Shown here in pieces: positions 26,064 through 34,592 of a stretch of DNA of 64,000 nucleotides. A model generated the notes under the pieces. The model was given only the letters and a program-made list of their open reading frames with translations, was not told where the DNA came from and made no database searches. Position numbers and translations under genes: made by a program. The stretch is from contig NZ_BAABAY010000001.1 of assembly GCF_039537665.1 (NCBI RefSeq), positions 868,001 to 932,000 on the forward strand, written 5' to 3'. The DNA is from Gaetbulibacter_A aestuarii. GTDB taxonomy: Bacteria > Bacteroidota > Bacteroidia > Flavobacteriales > Flavobacteriaceae. Positions within the stretch are counted from its first letter, which is position 1. Every line of letters starts with the position of its first letter.

Positions 26064-27175
26064 GTGGTTAGGTTGTGCATTTCCAAATTACCTCCTGTAG
26101 CTCTACCCAATTCACCATTACTAAACATTCCGGCCATTGGAACATTCCAAACCTCTTTAACGCCCTCTAATTCTTTGGTCATTAATGGACCTAAAGAAAG
26201 AATTCTTCCTGCGCAAGAGAACACGATCAAAGCATCGGCTTCGGGCATTTCAGAAACTTTAAGTTTTTTTACACCTTCCACCACCTTATCGATCACATCA
26301 AAATCAGGAGGCAATGAGAAACGCACTTTAGAGCCTTGCGGAACTGTGCCACTGGTATAAAATGAATGGTCGGACCAATCAACAACCAACCCTGGACGCA
26401 TTATAGGATCGCCTTTTTCCCGTTGCAACTGTAATGGAAAGTTAGAGGCTATTTCTACCAGAAGGTTATTATTTTCAGGGGTCACATTTTCTAAACCGCC
26501 ATATTTAGCGGTGATATCCAGTACAGGAACATTATCAACCGTATATACATGATTACCATCACTTTTGGTCACTATTTTTTCTGTACCTACAGCTTTCCAG
26601 CCACAGGTAGCAATACCCTTCACGTCAATTTTTGATTCGTCCAGAGCGACACAAACGAGGGCGTTATCTGAGTCCTTCCTATTAGTAAAAACAAAAGTTT
26701 CAGAAAAATTAAAATCATCTCCGGCTGCACCACCAAAAACATTTACTCCCGGACCAATCACAGACTCGATGCCTCGCAACACTTCTTCCCCATCTGCTGA
26801 GGCTCCGCTTATTCCCAATAAAAAAGAAGGTTTGGGATATTGTTCATTGGCTTTTTTAGCTACACGAGTTGCGATCTCTTTGTACTTGTTACCGGAAAAA
26901 GGTTCAAAATAAATTTGGAAATAATTCCTGTTCATATCCATCAAAAGGATGGCGGCAGAGCCTTTCTGAGGTGTTTCATCGATAAACTCGCCATTAGTAG
27001 TACAACCAAAAACCGTAATGTTTTTGGCATCCATCAAAGCTGTGATGGCTTGTCGGTCTTGACTTTTGGAAATAAATGCGAATGCCAGAGTAGGCTGAAA
27101 TCCATCGCTTAAGGCTTCATTTAAATGGGTTTCAATCTCTAGTGTACTAAAACCTTTAATTGCTTTAGAAATCAT
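26033..27175 (-). CDS. FIST domain sensory protein (FIST_N + FIST_C)
   Basis: 380 residues, soluble. The N-terminal part (about 30-220) has FGCTTNGEF and GISGASADGEEVLRGI typical of FIST_N. The C-terminal part has ADALIVFSCAGRILSLGPLM and VPMAGMFSNGELG, the hallmark of FIST_C. FIST domains are thought to bind small ligands such as amino acids and usually feed kinases, cyclases or chemoreceptors. Here the next gene is a kinase without a sensor. The start is the first ATG after a 133-bp gap, the largest gap in the island, so a separate promoter probably lies at 27176-27308, though no clear TAnnTTTG box is seen there. Confidence 0.9.
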   Translation of the reverse strand: MISKAIKGFSTLEIETHLNEALSDGFQPTLAFAFISKSQDRQAITALMDAKNITVFGCTTNGEFIDETPQKGSAAILLMDMNRNYFQIYFEPFSGNKYKEIATRVAKKANEQYPKPSFLLGISGASADGEEVLRGIESVIGPGVNVFGGAAGDDFNFSETFVFTNRKDSDNALVCVALDESKIDVKGIATCGWKAVGTEKIVTKSDGNHVYTVDNVPVLDITAKYGGLENVTPENNNLLVEIASNFPLQLQREKGDPIMRPGLVVDWSDHSFYTSGTVPQGSKVRFSLPPDFDVIDKVVEGVKKLKVSEMPEADALIVFSCAGRILSLGPLMTKELEGVKEVWNVPMAGMFSNGELGRATGGNLEMHNLTTCCVALKEKN

Positions 27176-27308
27176 ATTGGTGGTTGGTTAATAGCTGGAT
27201 GGTCTTGGCACAATGAAGTTCAAAGACGCAACTAAAGTTAAGGAATTATCCTAAATATTTTATGGTTATCTTTTCAATAACAGATTTTTAGAAGGTTTTT
27301 CTGAAAAT

Positions 27309-28070
27309 CTAATCATTTTTAATATCGGTATTTATTTGTTTTAAAATGTCGTCTAGTAAACGTTCGGTTCTGTTCAGTTGGATCAAATAATTATCTAATC
27401 CAATAGCTATATTTTCTACCATATTTTCAAATTTTTGATCTTCCAAAAGTTTTCTGTTATCTACAATAAATCCGGATGTTGGAAAAGTGATACTACGGTT
27501 TTCATAGCTTACCTGGTCGGCATTTAACCAATTACCATGTTCCAGCATATATTCATTTAAATAATTCTGATTTAATTTGGTTTCGTCAAAACGCCCTTTA
27601 ATGATTTCAATGATTGGTTTCCAAGAGGAGAGTTTTTTTCGTAAGTCCTCATCCATTATAACACTAAGTTTCCCTGAGTTAATAATTTCATCTAGCGTAC
27701 CATTCACGGGAGAATAGGCCGGGGCATTGAAAATTCCGTTTAAAATACTATCAAAGGTTCGGGCAGTTTCTGGTTTTTCTTTAAATCCGGTATGGTTTAA
27801 CATCGCCAAACAATAGCGAATACTTTCCTTAGACTCGCTTACGGTAGACTGTAATATATCTTTATTGTTGTCAAAATCAGCTTTTAGATTTTTTAAAATT
27901 TGTTGCTCCTCAATAAGACTTAATCGGTTTTGATTCCAGGTATTGATCTGCAGTGCCAATAAAATTCCAATCACCACCAGAACGATTTCTCCAATGGCGT
28001 ATTTAAAATAAGCTACGGTCTTGTTCTCTTTGATCAATTTATTCCTAATATTTCTAAAGAGTTTAATCAT
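27309..28070 (-). CDS. DUF6090-type membrane protein (upstream group)
   Basis: 253 residues. The N-terminal module is MIKLFRNIRNKLIKENKTVA with YFKYAIGEIVLVVIGILLAL. The central motif is GTLDEIINSGKLSVIMDEDLRK, followed by KLSSWKPIIE. It is the last of five members transcribed before the FIST gene. The first 8 bp overlap the end of the gene at 28063. YFKYA instead of YLKYA is shared only with the adjacent gene at 28063, a sign of local duplication. Confidence 0.85.
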   Translation of the reverse strand: MIKLFRNIRNKLIKENKTVAYFKYAIGEIVLVVIGILLALQINTWNQNRLSLIEEQQILKNLKADFDNNKDILQSTVSESKESIRYCLAMLNHTGFKEKPETARTFDSILNGIFNAPAYSPVNGTLDEIINSGKLSVIMDEDLRKKLSSWKPIIEIIKGRFDETKLNQNYLNEYMLEHGNWLNADQVSYENRSITFPTSGFIVDNRKLLEDQKFENMVENIAIGLDNYLIQLNRTERLLDDILKQINTDIKND

Positions 28071-28815
28071 CCATTTCGGTTTTAAGTTCTGATCGTATCA
28101 TGTCAAGCATTCGTTTGTTTGCTTCTCTCAACACATTTAGTTCACTCAAGGCATCAGCCATGGTGATATAGCGTTCCGTTAGGTAATCTTCAAACAGAGG
28201 ATCATTAAGTAATCCGATGTAATCAGAATCAAACTGGCTTGGAGGTAATTCAGATTTCCAAACCCTCCTGTAATCCAGATTTCTAATGTATTTTTCTAAA
28301 AGAGGTTTGGAGTTAATAACTACGGCAACACAGCGGTCTTCATTTTCCCGCGCGTCAGATACAACATCTTCCCAACCAAAAAGCAACTTGACCAGGAGGT
28401 CGTTCTTAATGAGGTGAATATCTCCGGACGAAATGCCCGATCGCAAAGCCCCGTTCAAAGGATCGAAAGTCCACTTCCATGACAGGTTTTGAAACATCCC
28501 GGGCATAGCCAAGGTATCAATATCAGTGGAGCCTGTAATTTTTAAAAAATCCTGAGTACTTTTTAATACTTTATTATCATATGAAAGCACCGTATCTAAT
28601 TGTATTAAGTTAACTCTGAATTCTACCTCCAGCGCGTTCATAAGTTTCTCTTTTTTCACTTGGTCTTTTAGGTTTTCATTCCAGTTATTGATATTTAACG
28701 CAATCAAAATGCCTATTACCACCAGTACAATTTCACCAATGGCGTATTTAAAATAGCCTGTAGTCTTATTTTCTTTCAACAACTTTTGGCGAATATTTCG
28801 AAAAAACTTGATCAT
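28063..28815 (-). CDS. DUF6090-type membrane protein (upstream group)
   Basis: 250 residues. The span is YFKYAIGEIVLVVIGILIAL, then NINNWNE. The central motif is GALRSGISSGDIHLIKNDLL, followed by VKLLFGWEDV. The preceding WKWTFDPLNG is shared with the member at 11149 (YTWTFNPSQG), linking the two halves of the array. The C-terminus is helical (MLDMIRSELKTEMDD). The gap to the upstream gene is 21 bp. Confidence 0.85.
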   Translation of the reverse strand: MIKFFRNIRQKLLKENKTTGYFKYAIGEIVLVVIGILIALNINNWNENLKDQVKKEKLMNALEVEFRVNLIQLDTVLSYDNKVLKSTQDFLKITGSTDIDTLAMPGMFQNLSWKWTFDPLNGALRSGISSGDIHLIKNDLLVKLLFGWEDVVSDARENEDRCVAVVINSKPLLEKYIRNLDYRRVWKSELPPSQFDSDYIGLLNDPLFEDYLTERYITMADALSELNVLREANKRMLDMIRSELKTEMDD

Positions 28816-28836
28816 GATTTTTTATGCCATTAAAAA

Positions 28837-29577
28837 TTAGAGTTTTAAATACGTATCAATTTGCTTTATGCAAGTTTCTATGACCTCGATGGTTCTCTCA
28901 TAACCAATTCTAAAATTAGCTCTACCATTTATGGCCTCAACAATTAAGGTTTCAAACTCAGGATCATGCATTAAATCTTCATAGTTATTGGGTATACCAA
29001 TAATATTTTTTCGATGAGTAATACTATCGGTTATTATTTTGGAAACGAAATGTTTTTGATAGTATGGAAACAGAAGTCTTGCCGCATTACGTCTGGTTTC
29101 AATTTTTAATTGAAGGCGTTTATAGCCACTTTCATAGATGTAAGTAATCAGATCTCTTAGTGTGTCTGATTTTATGATCTCAATATTTCCGGATTTTAAG
29201 GATTGGTATGCCGAGGTTTTGGGAAAAGAATAATCAAAAGCTATCAGGTTGTAAAAGTCATCATACATCGAATCCACCAGCTTTGGGTTAGTTTGAATAT
29301 AAGAGTATACATTTCTAGTGGCCTGTTCACATATTTCAGTAGTTTCTAAATCATTTTTTAATTCATTCAATGAATATTTAAGTTCTTCTTTAATACTAAG
29401 AAGCATGTTACGCTCTACTTTATGTTCTTTTCTATTTTCATTCCAGTTATTGATACTTAGTGCAATTAAAATTCCAATAACCACCAACACAATTTCACCA
29501 ATGGCGTATTTCAGATAACTTGAAACCTTGCCTTCCCTGAGTAATTTTTGACGTATTGATCTAAATATTTTAATCAT
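28837..29577 (-). CDS. DUF6090-type membrane protein (upstream group)
   Basis: 246 residues. The N-terminal module is MIKIFRSIRQKLLREGKVSS with YLKYAIGEIVLVVIGILIAL. The central motif is SAYQSLKSGNIEIIKSDTLR, then DLITYIYESGYKRL. Most similar to the member at 7530 in both motif and C-terminal layout (NDYEGL and NNYEDL with a following F(I/E) helix occur in both). The gap to the upstream gene is 28 bp. Confidence 0.85.
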   Translation of the reverse strand: MIKIFRSIRQKLLREGKVSSYLKYAIGEIVLVVIGILIALSINNWNENRKEHKVERNMLLSIKEELKYSLNELKNDLETTEICEQATRNVYSYIQTNPKLVDSMYDDFYNLIAFDYSFPKTSAYQSLKSGNIEIIKSDTLRDLITYIYESGYKRLQLKIETRRNAARLLFPYYQKHFVSKIITDSITHRKNIIGIPNNYEDLMHDPEFETLIVEAINGRANFRIGYERTIEVIETCIKQIDTYLKL

Positions 29578-29605
29578 TTTATGGTGTGGTATTTTATATG
29601 CACTA

Positions 29606-30886
29606 TCATTCTTTTAAAAATTGAATATTCTTTATTTTTAGGGTCATTCCTTTTGGATCCTGAACCACGAAACCGGCCAATTGATATAAGTGTTTCAAGT
29701 TTGCTTTCGGAAAGTCTTTTTGTAAATCGAATGTATAGGTTTGCCAGTCTTTAGATAAGGTTAAGGGAACTCTGGACTCAGTACCATCATCGGGGTCGTA
29801 TTTGTCCTTCAATGCTAATTCAAGTTTTTCACCTCCGGTTTTTCCCTTCAATTCGACCTGTATTTTTTTGTAAGCAGTAAAATCTTTGGAGGGGCGATTA
29901 TTAAATCCAAGTGAATCTACTACAAACATCGCCGCAGCCCAATTGAGATTTGGATTAATATGAAATTCGAGATAGTTCTCATGACCTTCAAACTTTAATT
30001 TGTCGAAACCTTTATTAGAATCTGTAAGGATATGAACGGATTTTGGAATAATACCATTTATAACTACCTCTTCCTGACCAATATCTGAAAAATCAGTTTT
30101 GTAAAGTGCTACAGAGCGCATCACCTGGTCTGAAGCCTGCAATTTATGTTGATTGATGAGGTCCAGGATACTTTTACCAATAAAGTGAAGTTTTAATTTG
30201 GAAGGTAAAAAATTATTGTAACCGTGACTAACAACAGCCGCATCATAAGTTGGCGCATTAAGCATTTTTTGATAGTTGTCTTTGATCTCCGTAAAAGCTG
30301 TAGAATCCCTACCCAAATTAAATAATGCTTCATAAGAGAAACCCCAATTTGTCTTGTTGTTTTCCATTAACAAGTTGTCCAGGAAGGTTCTTCCCTTATT
30401 TTCCCATTTACTTACTTGAGCCGCGGATTCATAATAGGTTAATAGTAAGGTTTCTATATCTGTGCCTTGAAGTTTTCCCAGATATCCTGTTGTTTTTAAA
30501 GTTTCAAAACCCGAGGTATTAGGTTCGAAGGATTCCAGGTTGAACAGGATATTCAAATAATCTTCAGTAGCCTTGTAGTCCGTAAAAGTGAAATCTTTCT
30601 TTGATCGAAGGCGCCAGAAATGTTGTGTATTGTTAGCTAGTTGTTCATTTATGAAATTTAGATCTGAAGCCTGCTTCAAATCATTTTCAATATTAATGCT
30701 AATGTTGTTCAAATAGCCCCAAAGCGTTTCTTGTTCAATACGATTTTGATTCCAGTTATTTATTTGAAGCGCGATCAAGATCCCGAAAACAACCAGTATG
30801 ATTTCCCCGATGGCGTATTTTAGATAATTAGAAATTTTATCCTGCTCAAGTAATTGTTTTCGAATGTTGTGAAAGAGTTTGATCAT
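29606..30886 (-). CDS. DUF6090-type membrane protein with C-terminal carbohydrate-binding-like domain
   Basis: 426 residues, the longest member. The N-terminal module is MIKLFHNIRKQLLEQDKISN with YLKYAIGEIILVVFGILIAL, and the motif is GFETLKTTGYLGKLQGTDIE. After about residue 265 a separate domain begins. It contains KGFDKLKFEGHENYLEFHIN, AAMFVVDSLGFNN, KKIQVELKGKTGGEKLELAL and a late LSKDWQTYTFDL, then FVVQDPKGMTLKIKNIQFL. This order (Asp-rich loop, W-x-x-Y-x-F-x-L strand, terminal strand with K-N-I-x-F) is the usual layout of jelly-roll CBM or galactose-binding-like domains. The fusion places that domain in the periplasm. The gap to the upstream gene is 5 bp. Confidence 0.8.
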   Translation of the reverse strand: MIKLFHNIRKQLLEQDKISNYLKYAIGEIILVVFGILIALQINNWNQNRIEQETLWGYLNNISINIENDLKQASDLNFINEQLANNTQHFWRLRSKKDFTFTDYKATEDYLNILFNLESFEPNTSGFETLKTTGYLGKLQGTDIETLLLTYYESAAQVSKWENKGRTFLDNLLMENNKTNWGFSYEALFNLGRDSTAFTEIKDNYQKMLNAPTYDAAVVSHGYNNFLPSKLKLHFIGKSILDLINQHKLQASDQVMRSVALYKTDFSDIGQEEVVINGIIPKSVHILTDSNKGFDKLKFEGHENYLEFHINPNLNWAAAMFVVDSLGFNNRPSKDFTAYKKIQVELKGKTGGEKLELALKDKYDPDDGTESRVPLTLSKDWQTYTFDLQKDFPKANLKHLYQLAGFVVQDPKGMTLKIKNIQFLKE

Positions 30887-30891
30887 TTTTT

Positions 30892-31620
30892 TTACTTCAA
30901 TTCTGTTTCAATCATTTTTAAAAGCCCGGTATTAAAATCTGTAAGACCATTCATTCTTACACCTAACGCATAGGCAAATGCCAGCTCATCGTTGGTTAGC
31001 TTTAAATAGGAGTCTGTTTTTAAAGCACTCATAATTTTTTTAATTTCTTTAGGGTAAGGTTTAAAGGATTTTTTACGATCGTAGGGGTACAATGAATTCA
31101 TAAAAGTGGAATAATCGGTGCGCAAATTATTTAAATAAACCTCTGTATTTTCTGAATACTGATAATAGGTAAGTATGGCTTGCCGAATTTTTTCGTTTTG
31201 AATAAGTCTTAAATTACCCGTACTGGTTATATCCTTATAGGTCGATTGGTTTTCAAAAAATGATGTTCTACTACCAACACCACCATAGCCAAGGGTGTCT
31301 ATAAACTTAAGCGTATCTTTTATTTCTGGAGATTCAAAAATATACTTTCGAGCAAGTAAAAGTGCCTTAATTTTTTTAGGCACAGAATTTTTAAAATATT
31401 CAAATGAATTGTAATCTCGTTTGAAATCGGCAGCAAAATTTTCAAGATATTGACGTTCCAATTGCCTGTCATGTCTTTGCTCATTCCAATTGTTAATGCT
31501 TAAAGCAATTAAAATTCCAATAACAACCAGTACTATTTCACCGACGGCATATTTTAGATAATTTAAAACTTTTCCTTCTTTTATGAGTTGTTTTCGAATG
31601 TTGTTAAAGAGTTTGATCAT
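30892..31620 (-). CDS. DUF6090-type membrane protein, first of the array
   Basis: 242 residues from ATG 31620; an ATG two codons earlier is possible but would break the family start MIKLF. The span is YLKYAVGEIVLVVIGILIAL, followed by SINNWNE. The central motif is STYKDITSTGNLRLIQNEKIR, followed by QAILTYYQYSEN. It lies 19 bp after the molybdopterin oxidoreductase stop, so transcription of the array may begin with that gene. No promoter-like box is visible in the short gap. Confidence 0.85.
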   Translation of the reverse strand: MIKLFNNIRKQLIKEGKVLNYLKYAVGEIVLVVIGILIALSINNWNEQRHDRQLERQYLENFAADFKRDYNSFEYFKNSVPKKIKALLLARKYIFESPEIKDTLKFIDTLGYGGVGSRTSFFENQSTYKDITSTGNLRLIQNEKIRQAILTYYQYSENTEVYLNNLRTDYSTFMNSLYPYDRKKSFKPYPKEIKKIMSALKTDSYLKLTNDELAFAYALGVRMNGLTDFNTGLLKMIETELK

Positions 31621-31639
31621 GGGCACTAGCTTGAGGCTT

Positions 31640-33808
31640 TTATACTTTTTGAATGTTTACCCGCGTTTCCTGAATAGCCGGACCACCACCCATATCGGCA
31701 AGTTTAGCACTGGTTAAGGCATTTGCTGAAGATCCTCCTTCAGTTAAAGAGGCCCAAAAGCCCTGTGGCATACAAACGACGCCCGGAGTTACTTTTTTGC
31801 TTATTTGTGCCGGGATAAGAACACGTCCTTTCTGATTAAAAACCTTGAGTTGATCACCGTTTGAAATTTGAAGCGTTTTGGCGTCCTCAGGATGTATATC
31901 AAGGTGATATGCTGCCGTTTTTAAATTACGTACTACATTGGCATGGCTGCTATTTAGGAAGTTTTTTGACTTTTTAATACTTAATAATTTAAAAGGGTAA
32001 TTTTTAAGGTCGTCTTCCGAAATTGCCAACGGAATGTAATCAGGTAATGGTTGTTTTAATGACAGGTCATAAAAAAGACATTTTCCACTTTTAGTACCAA
32101 AATTACCCTCGGCATGTGGCATCCATTTTTCAGGAAGTTTTAATCTTTGTCCGCCATTTTTTCGCAGTGATTCAAAAGTGATTCCTGCCATATATGGGTG
32201 CTGGCTGGTAACGGTTTTTTTCACCATGTCCAGATCAGTATCATCAAAATAGGAATCTGTAAAGCCCATTGCTTTGGCAAGCAAGCGATACAATTCGGAA
32301 TTAGGTTTGGCTTCACCAATCGGGGCAATAGCCGGTTCGTTGATATTGATATATGCAGTTCCCCAGGAATCCAGAACGTCCCAGTTTTCCAATACCGTTG
32401 TGGCCGGAAATACATAATCGGCATAACGCGCCGTATCCGTTAAAAAATGTTCGGAAACAACGGTGAGCAGATCATCACGCTCCAACCCTTTTTTGATCAG
32501 GTTTTGATCCATCGTTGTGGTCATTGGGTTTGAACTGTGTACGAACAACGCGTGTATACCCGGTTCGAGTTCCGTATCGGTCAACACTTTACCCAATTCA
32601 ACCATATTGATCGACCGGGTGTTCTGTTGCTGTAATTCTTTTGGGAGATCGACGGCTTTCCAATTGAGTGCCGAACCAAATAACTCATAGGTCATATGCA
32701 TCAGGCCGCCACCAAAATAACGCCAGGAACCGGTAAGTGAGGGCAGCATGGCAATCGATCTAAAAGCACCTCCTCCATTAGATTGGTGTTCCATCCCGAT
32801 CAAAACCCGAATTAAGGACGGTGCTTGAGCAGACAATGCGTAATCTTTAGCGAAGGTGATAATGGATTCCTCTTCCAAACCGGTTATGGTAGCTACGGTT
32901 TTAGGGTCGTAATCAGCAACATGCGCTTTTAATTCGTTAAAACCTGAAGTATAGTTGTCTATGTAATCCTGATCCTGAAGATTTTCTTTTAAAATAACAT
33001 GCATCAAGCCAAGCGCCAGAGCAACATCAGTTCCGGGCTTGGGCTGAATATGCCAATCGGCATCCTCAGCCGTTTTCGACTGAAAAGGATCAACTACAAT
33101 GACTTTAGCACCTGCATTACGCGCTTTTTCAATAAAAGGCCACAAGTGCTGATTGGAATGTTTCGTGTTTGTTCCCCAAAGGACAATGTATCGGCTGTGT
33201 ACAATATCTTCAGGTAAAACTCCCGTAGTTTGTCCGTTTGTTGCCGAAACGCCTGTTGCTGCTATACTGCCGCACATGGTACCATCGCGCTGGCTCGCTC
33301 CGATTCTGGCAAAAAAGCGACCGGAAATAGCATGGCTTTGAACCAAACCCATATTGCCCGCATAACTATACGGGAGAACAGCTTCACCCCCTTTTTCAGC
33401 AATAATGGTATGGAGTTTTTCAGCCACTTCCCGAATACCTTGTTCCCAGCTTATTTTTTCAAATTGTCCGCTGCCTTTGGGTCCGTTGCGTTTTAAGGGA
33501 TAAAGAATTCTGTCCGGATGAAAGGTTACATCTTCGGGAAAGGTTTCCATTTTATCACATAATTTTCCTGCTGTAAACGCGTCATTATTGGCTTGAAAAT
33601 TGGTGATCTTTCCATTTACAGTAGTAACAGACCAGCTACACCGATCAGGACAGTCGTGATAACAAGCGCCCCAAACAGTTTTTGAATTATCCTTTGAGGA
33701 ACAGGCAGATAGTACAGGCATGGAGGCCAGGCTAATTCCGGCAGCACCCAGGGCGCTTAACTCCATAAACGCTCTACGATCGAGCGTTTTATTTTTTTTA
33801 GAATCCAT
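31640..33808 (-). CDS. Tat-exported molybdopterin oxidoreductase (DMSO reductase superfamily)
   Basis: 722 residues from ATG 33808; an ATG seven codons upstream is less likely. The N-terminus has a twin-arginine motif (LDRRAFMELS, R11-R12), a hydrophobic stretch and a lipobox-like LSAC (Cys36), suggesting a Tat-secreted, possibly lipid-anchored enzyme. C49, C53, C57 (CYHDCPDRC) and C84 (GKLCDK) fit the [4Fe-4S] site of the superfamily. RYIVLWGTNTKHSNQH, KPGTDVALALGLMHVI and the C-terminal NQKGRVLIPAQIS...VVCMPQGFW are molybdopterin-guanine-dinucleotide-binding segments. The substrate is unknown. No electron-transfer or membrane-anchor subunit is encoded nearby, which is unusual. Confidence 0.88.
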   Translation of the reverse strand: MDSKKNKTLDRRAFMELSALGAAGISLASMPVLSACSSKDNSKTVWGACYHDCPDRCSWSVTTVNGKITNFQANNDAFTAGKLCDKMETFPEDVTFHPDRILYPLKRNGPKGSGQFEKISWEQGIREVAEKLHTIIAEKGGEAVLPYSYAGNMGLVQSHAISGRFFARIGASQRDGTMCGSIAATGVSATNGQTTGVLPEDIVHSRYIVLWGTNTKHSNQHLWPFIEKARNAGAKVIVVDPFQSKTAEDADWHIQPKPGTDVALALGLMHVILKENLQDQDYIDNYTSGFNELKAHVADYDPKTVATITGLEEESIITFAKDYALSAQAPSLIRVLIGMEHQSNGGGAFRSIAMLPSLTGSWRYFGGGLMHMTYELFGSALNWKAVDLPKELQQQNTRSINMVELGKVLTDTELEPGIHALFVHSSNPMTTTMDQNLIKKGLERDDLLTVVSEHFLTDTARYADYVFPATTVLENWDVLDSWGTAYININEPAIAPIGEAKPNSELYRLLAKAMGFTDSYFDDTDLDMVKKTVTSQHPYMAGITFESLRKNGGQRLKLPEKWMPHAEGNFGTKSGKCLFYDLSLKQPLPDYIPLAISEDDLKNYPFKLLSIKKSKNFLNSSHANVVRNLKTAAYHLDIHPEDAKTLQISNGDQLKVFNQKGRVLIPAQISKKVTPGVVCMPQGFWASLTEGGSSANALTSAKLADMGGGPAIQETRVNIQKV

Positions 33809-33926
33809 TGTTGGCGTTATTAAGGCCACTAAGGATTTGGGAATGGTTAGTGGTTGGTTTCGGTATCTAATTTAATAAATAGTTGGGAATAAGGGGTGTA
33901 TTACGGATGTTTTTGAAAAAGAATTA

Positions 33927-34484
33927 CTATTTCAAATCATCTGAAAAATGCCCGCCGTGTTTCCCTTTGGAAAATTTTTGTTTATTGAAGGTTTTCGATT
34001 GGCCTTTTGGAATGGTCAAACTTTGCCAATTCTCATTTTTTATCATGCGACCAATATAAACGATCTGCCCTATGTGATAAGCATAATGTGCCAGTTGCCG
34101 ATTTATAGCATCTGTGATGGTATGTTCCTGATTCCTAATGTAAACTTTAGTGTTAAAGTTATCTTCATTAATACTGTTCAGAGCCTTAAAAAGGCAAGCC
34201 CAGCCGTAATTCCATTTTTCTAAAAGTTCAGCTTTAGACCTTATAACGTTTTCAAATTCCAGATCGCGTTCTCGCCAAACTTTTTCGCCGTCTGAAATTA
34301 AAAAATCCGTCCAACGAGATAACATGTTTCCCCAAAGGTGATTTACAATAACAGCAATGGAATTGGAGGCCTCATTGTATTGCCAAAAAAGGTCGGCCTC
34401 ATCGAGTTGATCAAAGGTTTTTTCGCCTACAGATTTGTAGTATTCAAACTGTTTTTTTGCGCTGTTTAAGTACTCTGAAGCCAC
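33927..34484 (-). CDS. DinB-like / DUF1572 family protein
   Basis: 185 residues. A four-helix-bundle protein with the metal-site pattern of the DinB/YfiT superfamily: His in IVNHLWGNM near residue 48, and NRQLAHYAYHIGQIVYIGRMIK around 130-150. DUF1572 members end with basic tails as here (KGKHGGHFSDDLK). They are suspected thiol-dependent metalloenzymes, but the reaction is not known. It is a single gene bounded by a terminator from the neighbour upstream. Confidence 0.8.
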   Translation of the reverse strand: MASEYLNSAKKQFEYYKSVGEKTFDQLDEADLFWQYNEASNSIAVIVNHLWGNMLSRWTDFLISDGEKVWRERDLEFENVIRSKAELLEKWNYGWACLFKALNSINEDNFNTKVYIRNQEHTITDAINRQLAHYAYHIGQIVYIGRMIKNENWQSLTIPKGQSKTFNKQKFSKGKHGGHFSDDLK

Positions 34485-34521
34485 TGAAATTGTTTTAACT
34501 TAAAGATACTAATAAAAAAAC

Positions 34522-34565
34522 AAGAGTCCATTAATAGCTAACCTTAAAACTAAAAACGGACTCTT
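34522..34565 (-). terminator. Rho-independent terminator downstream of the small lipoprotein gene
   Basis: Read on the minus strand, AAGAGTCC and GGACTCTT form an 8-bp stem around a 28-nt AT-rich loop, followed by a run of T (GTTTTTTTATT). It lies 28 bp after the stop codon at 34593 and before the DUF1572 gene. Confidence 0.6.
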
Positions 34566-34592
34566 TACAGTGGAATTACATTAAATTCCAAT

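Noticed and set aside
27176..27308. Promoter for the FIST gene
   Set aside because: The gap is long enough, but no TAnnTTTG box with a properly spaced -33 element was found; TAACTTTA is the nearest match.
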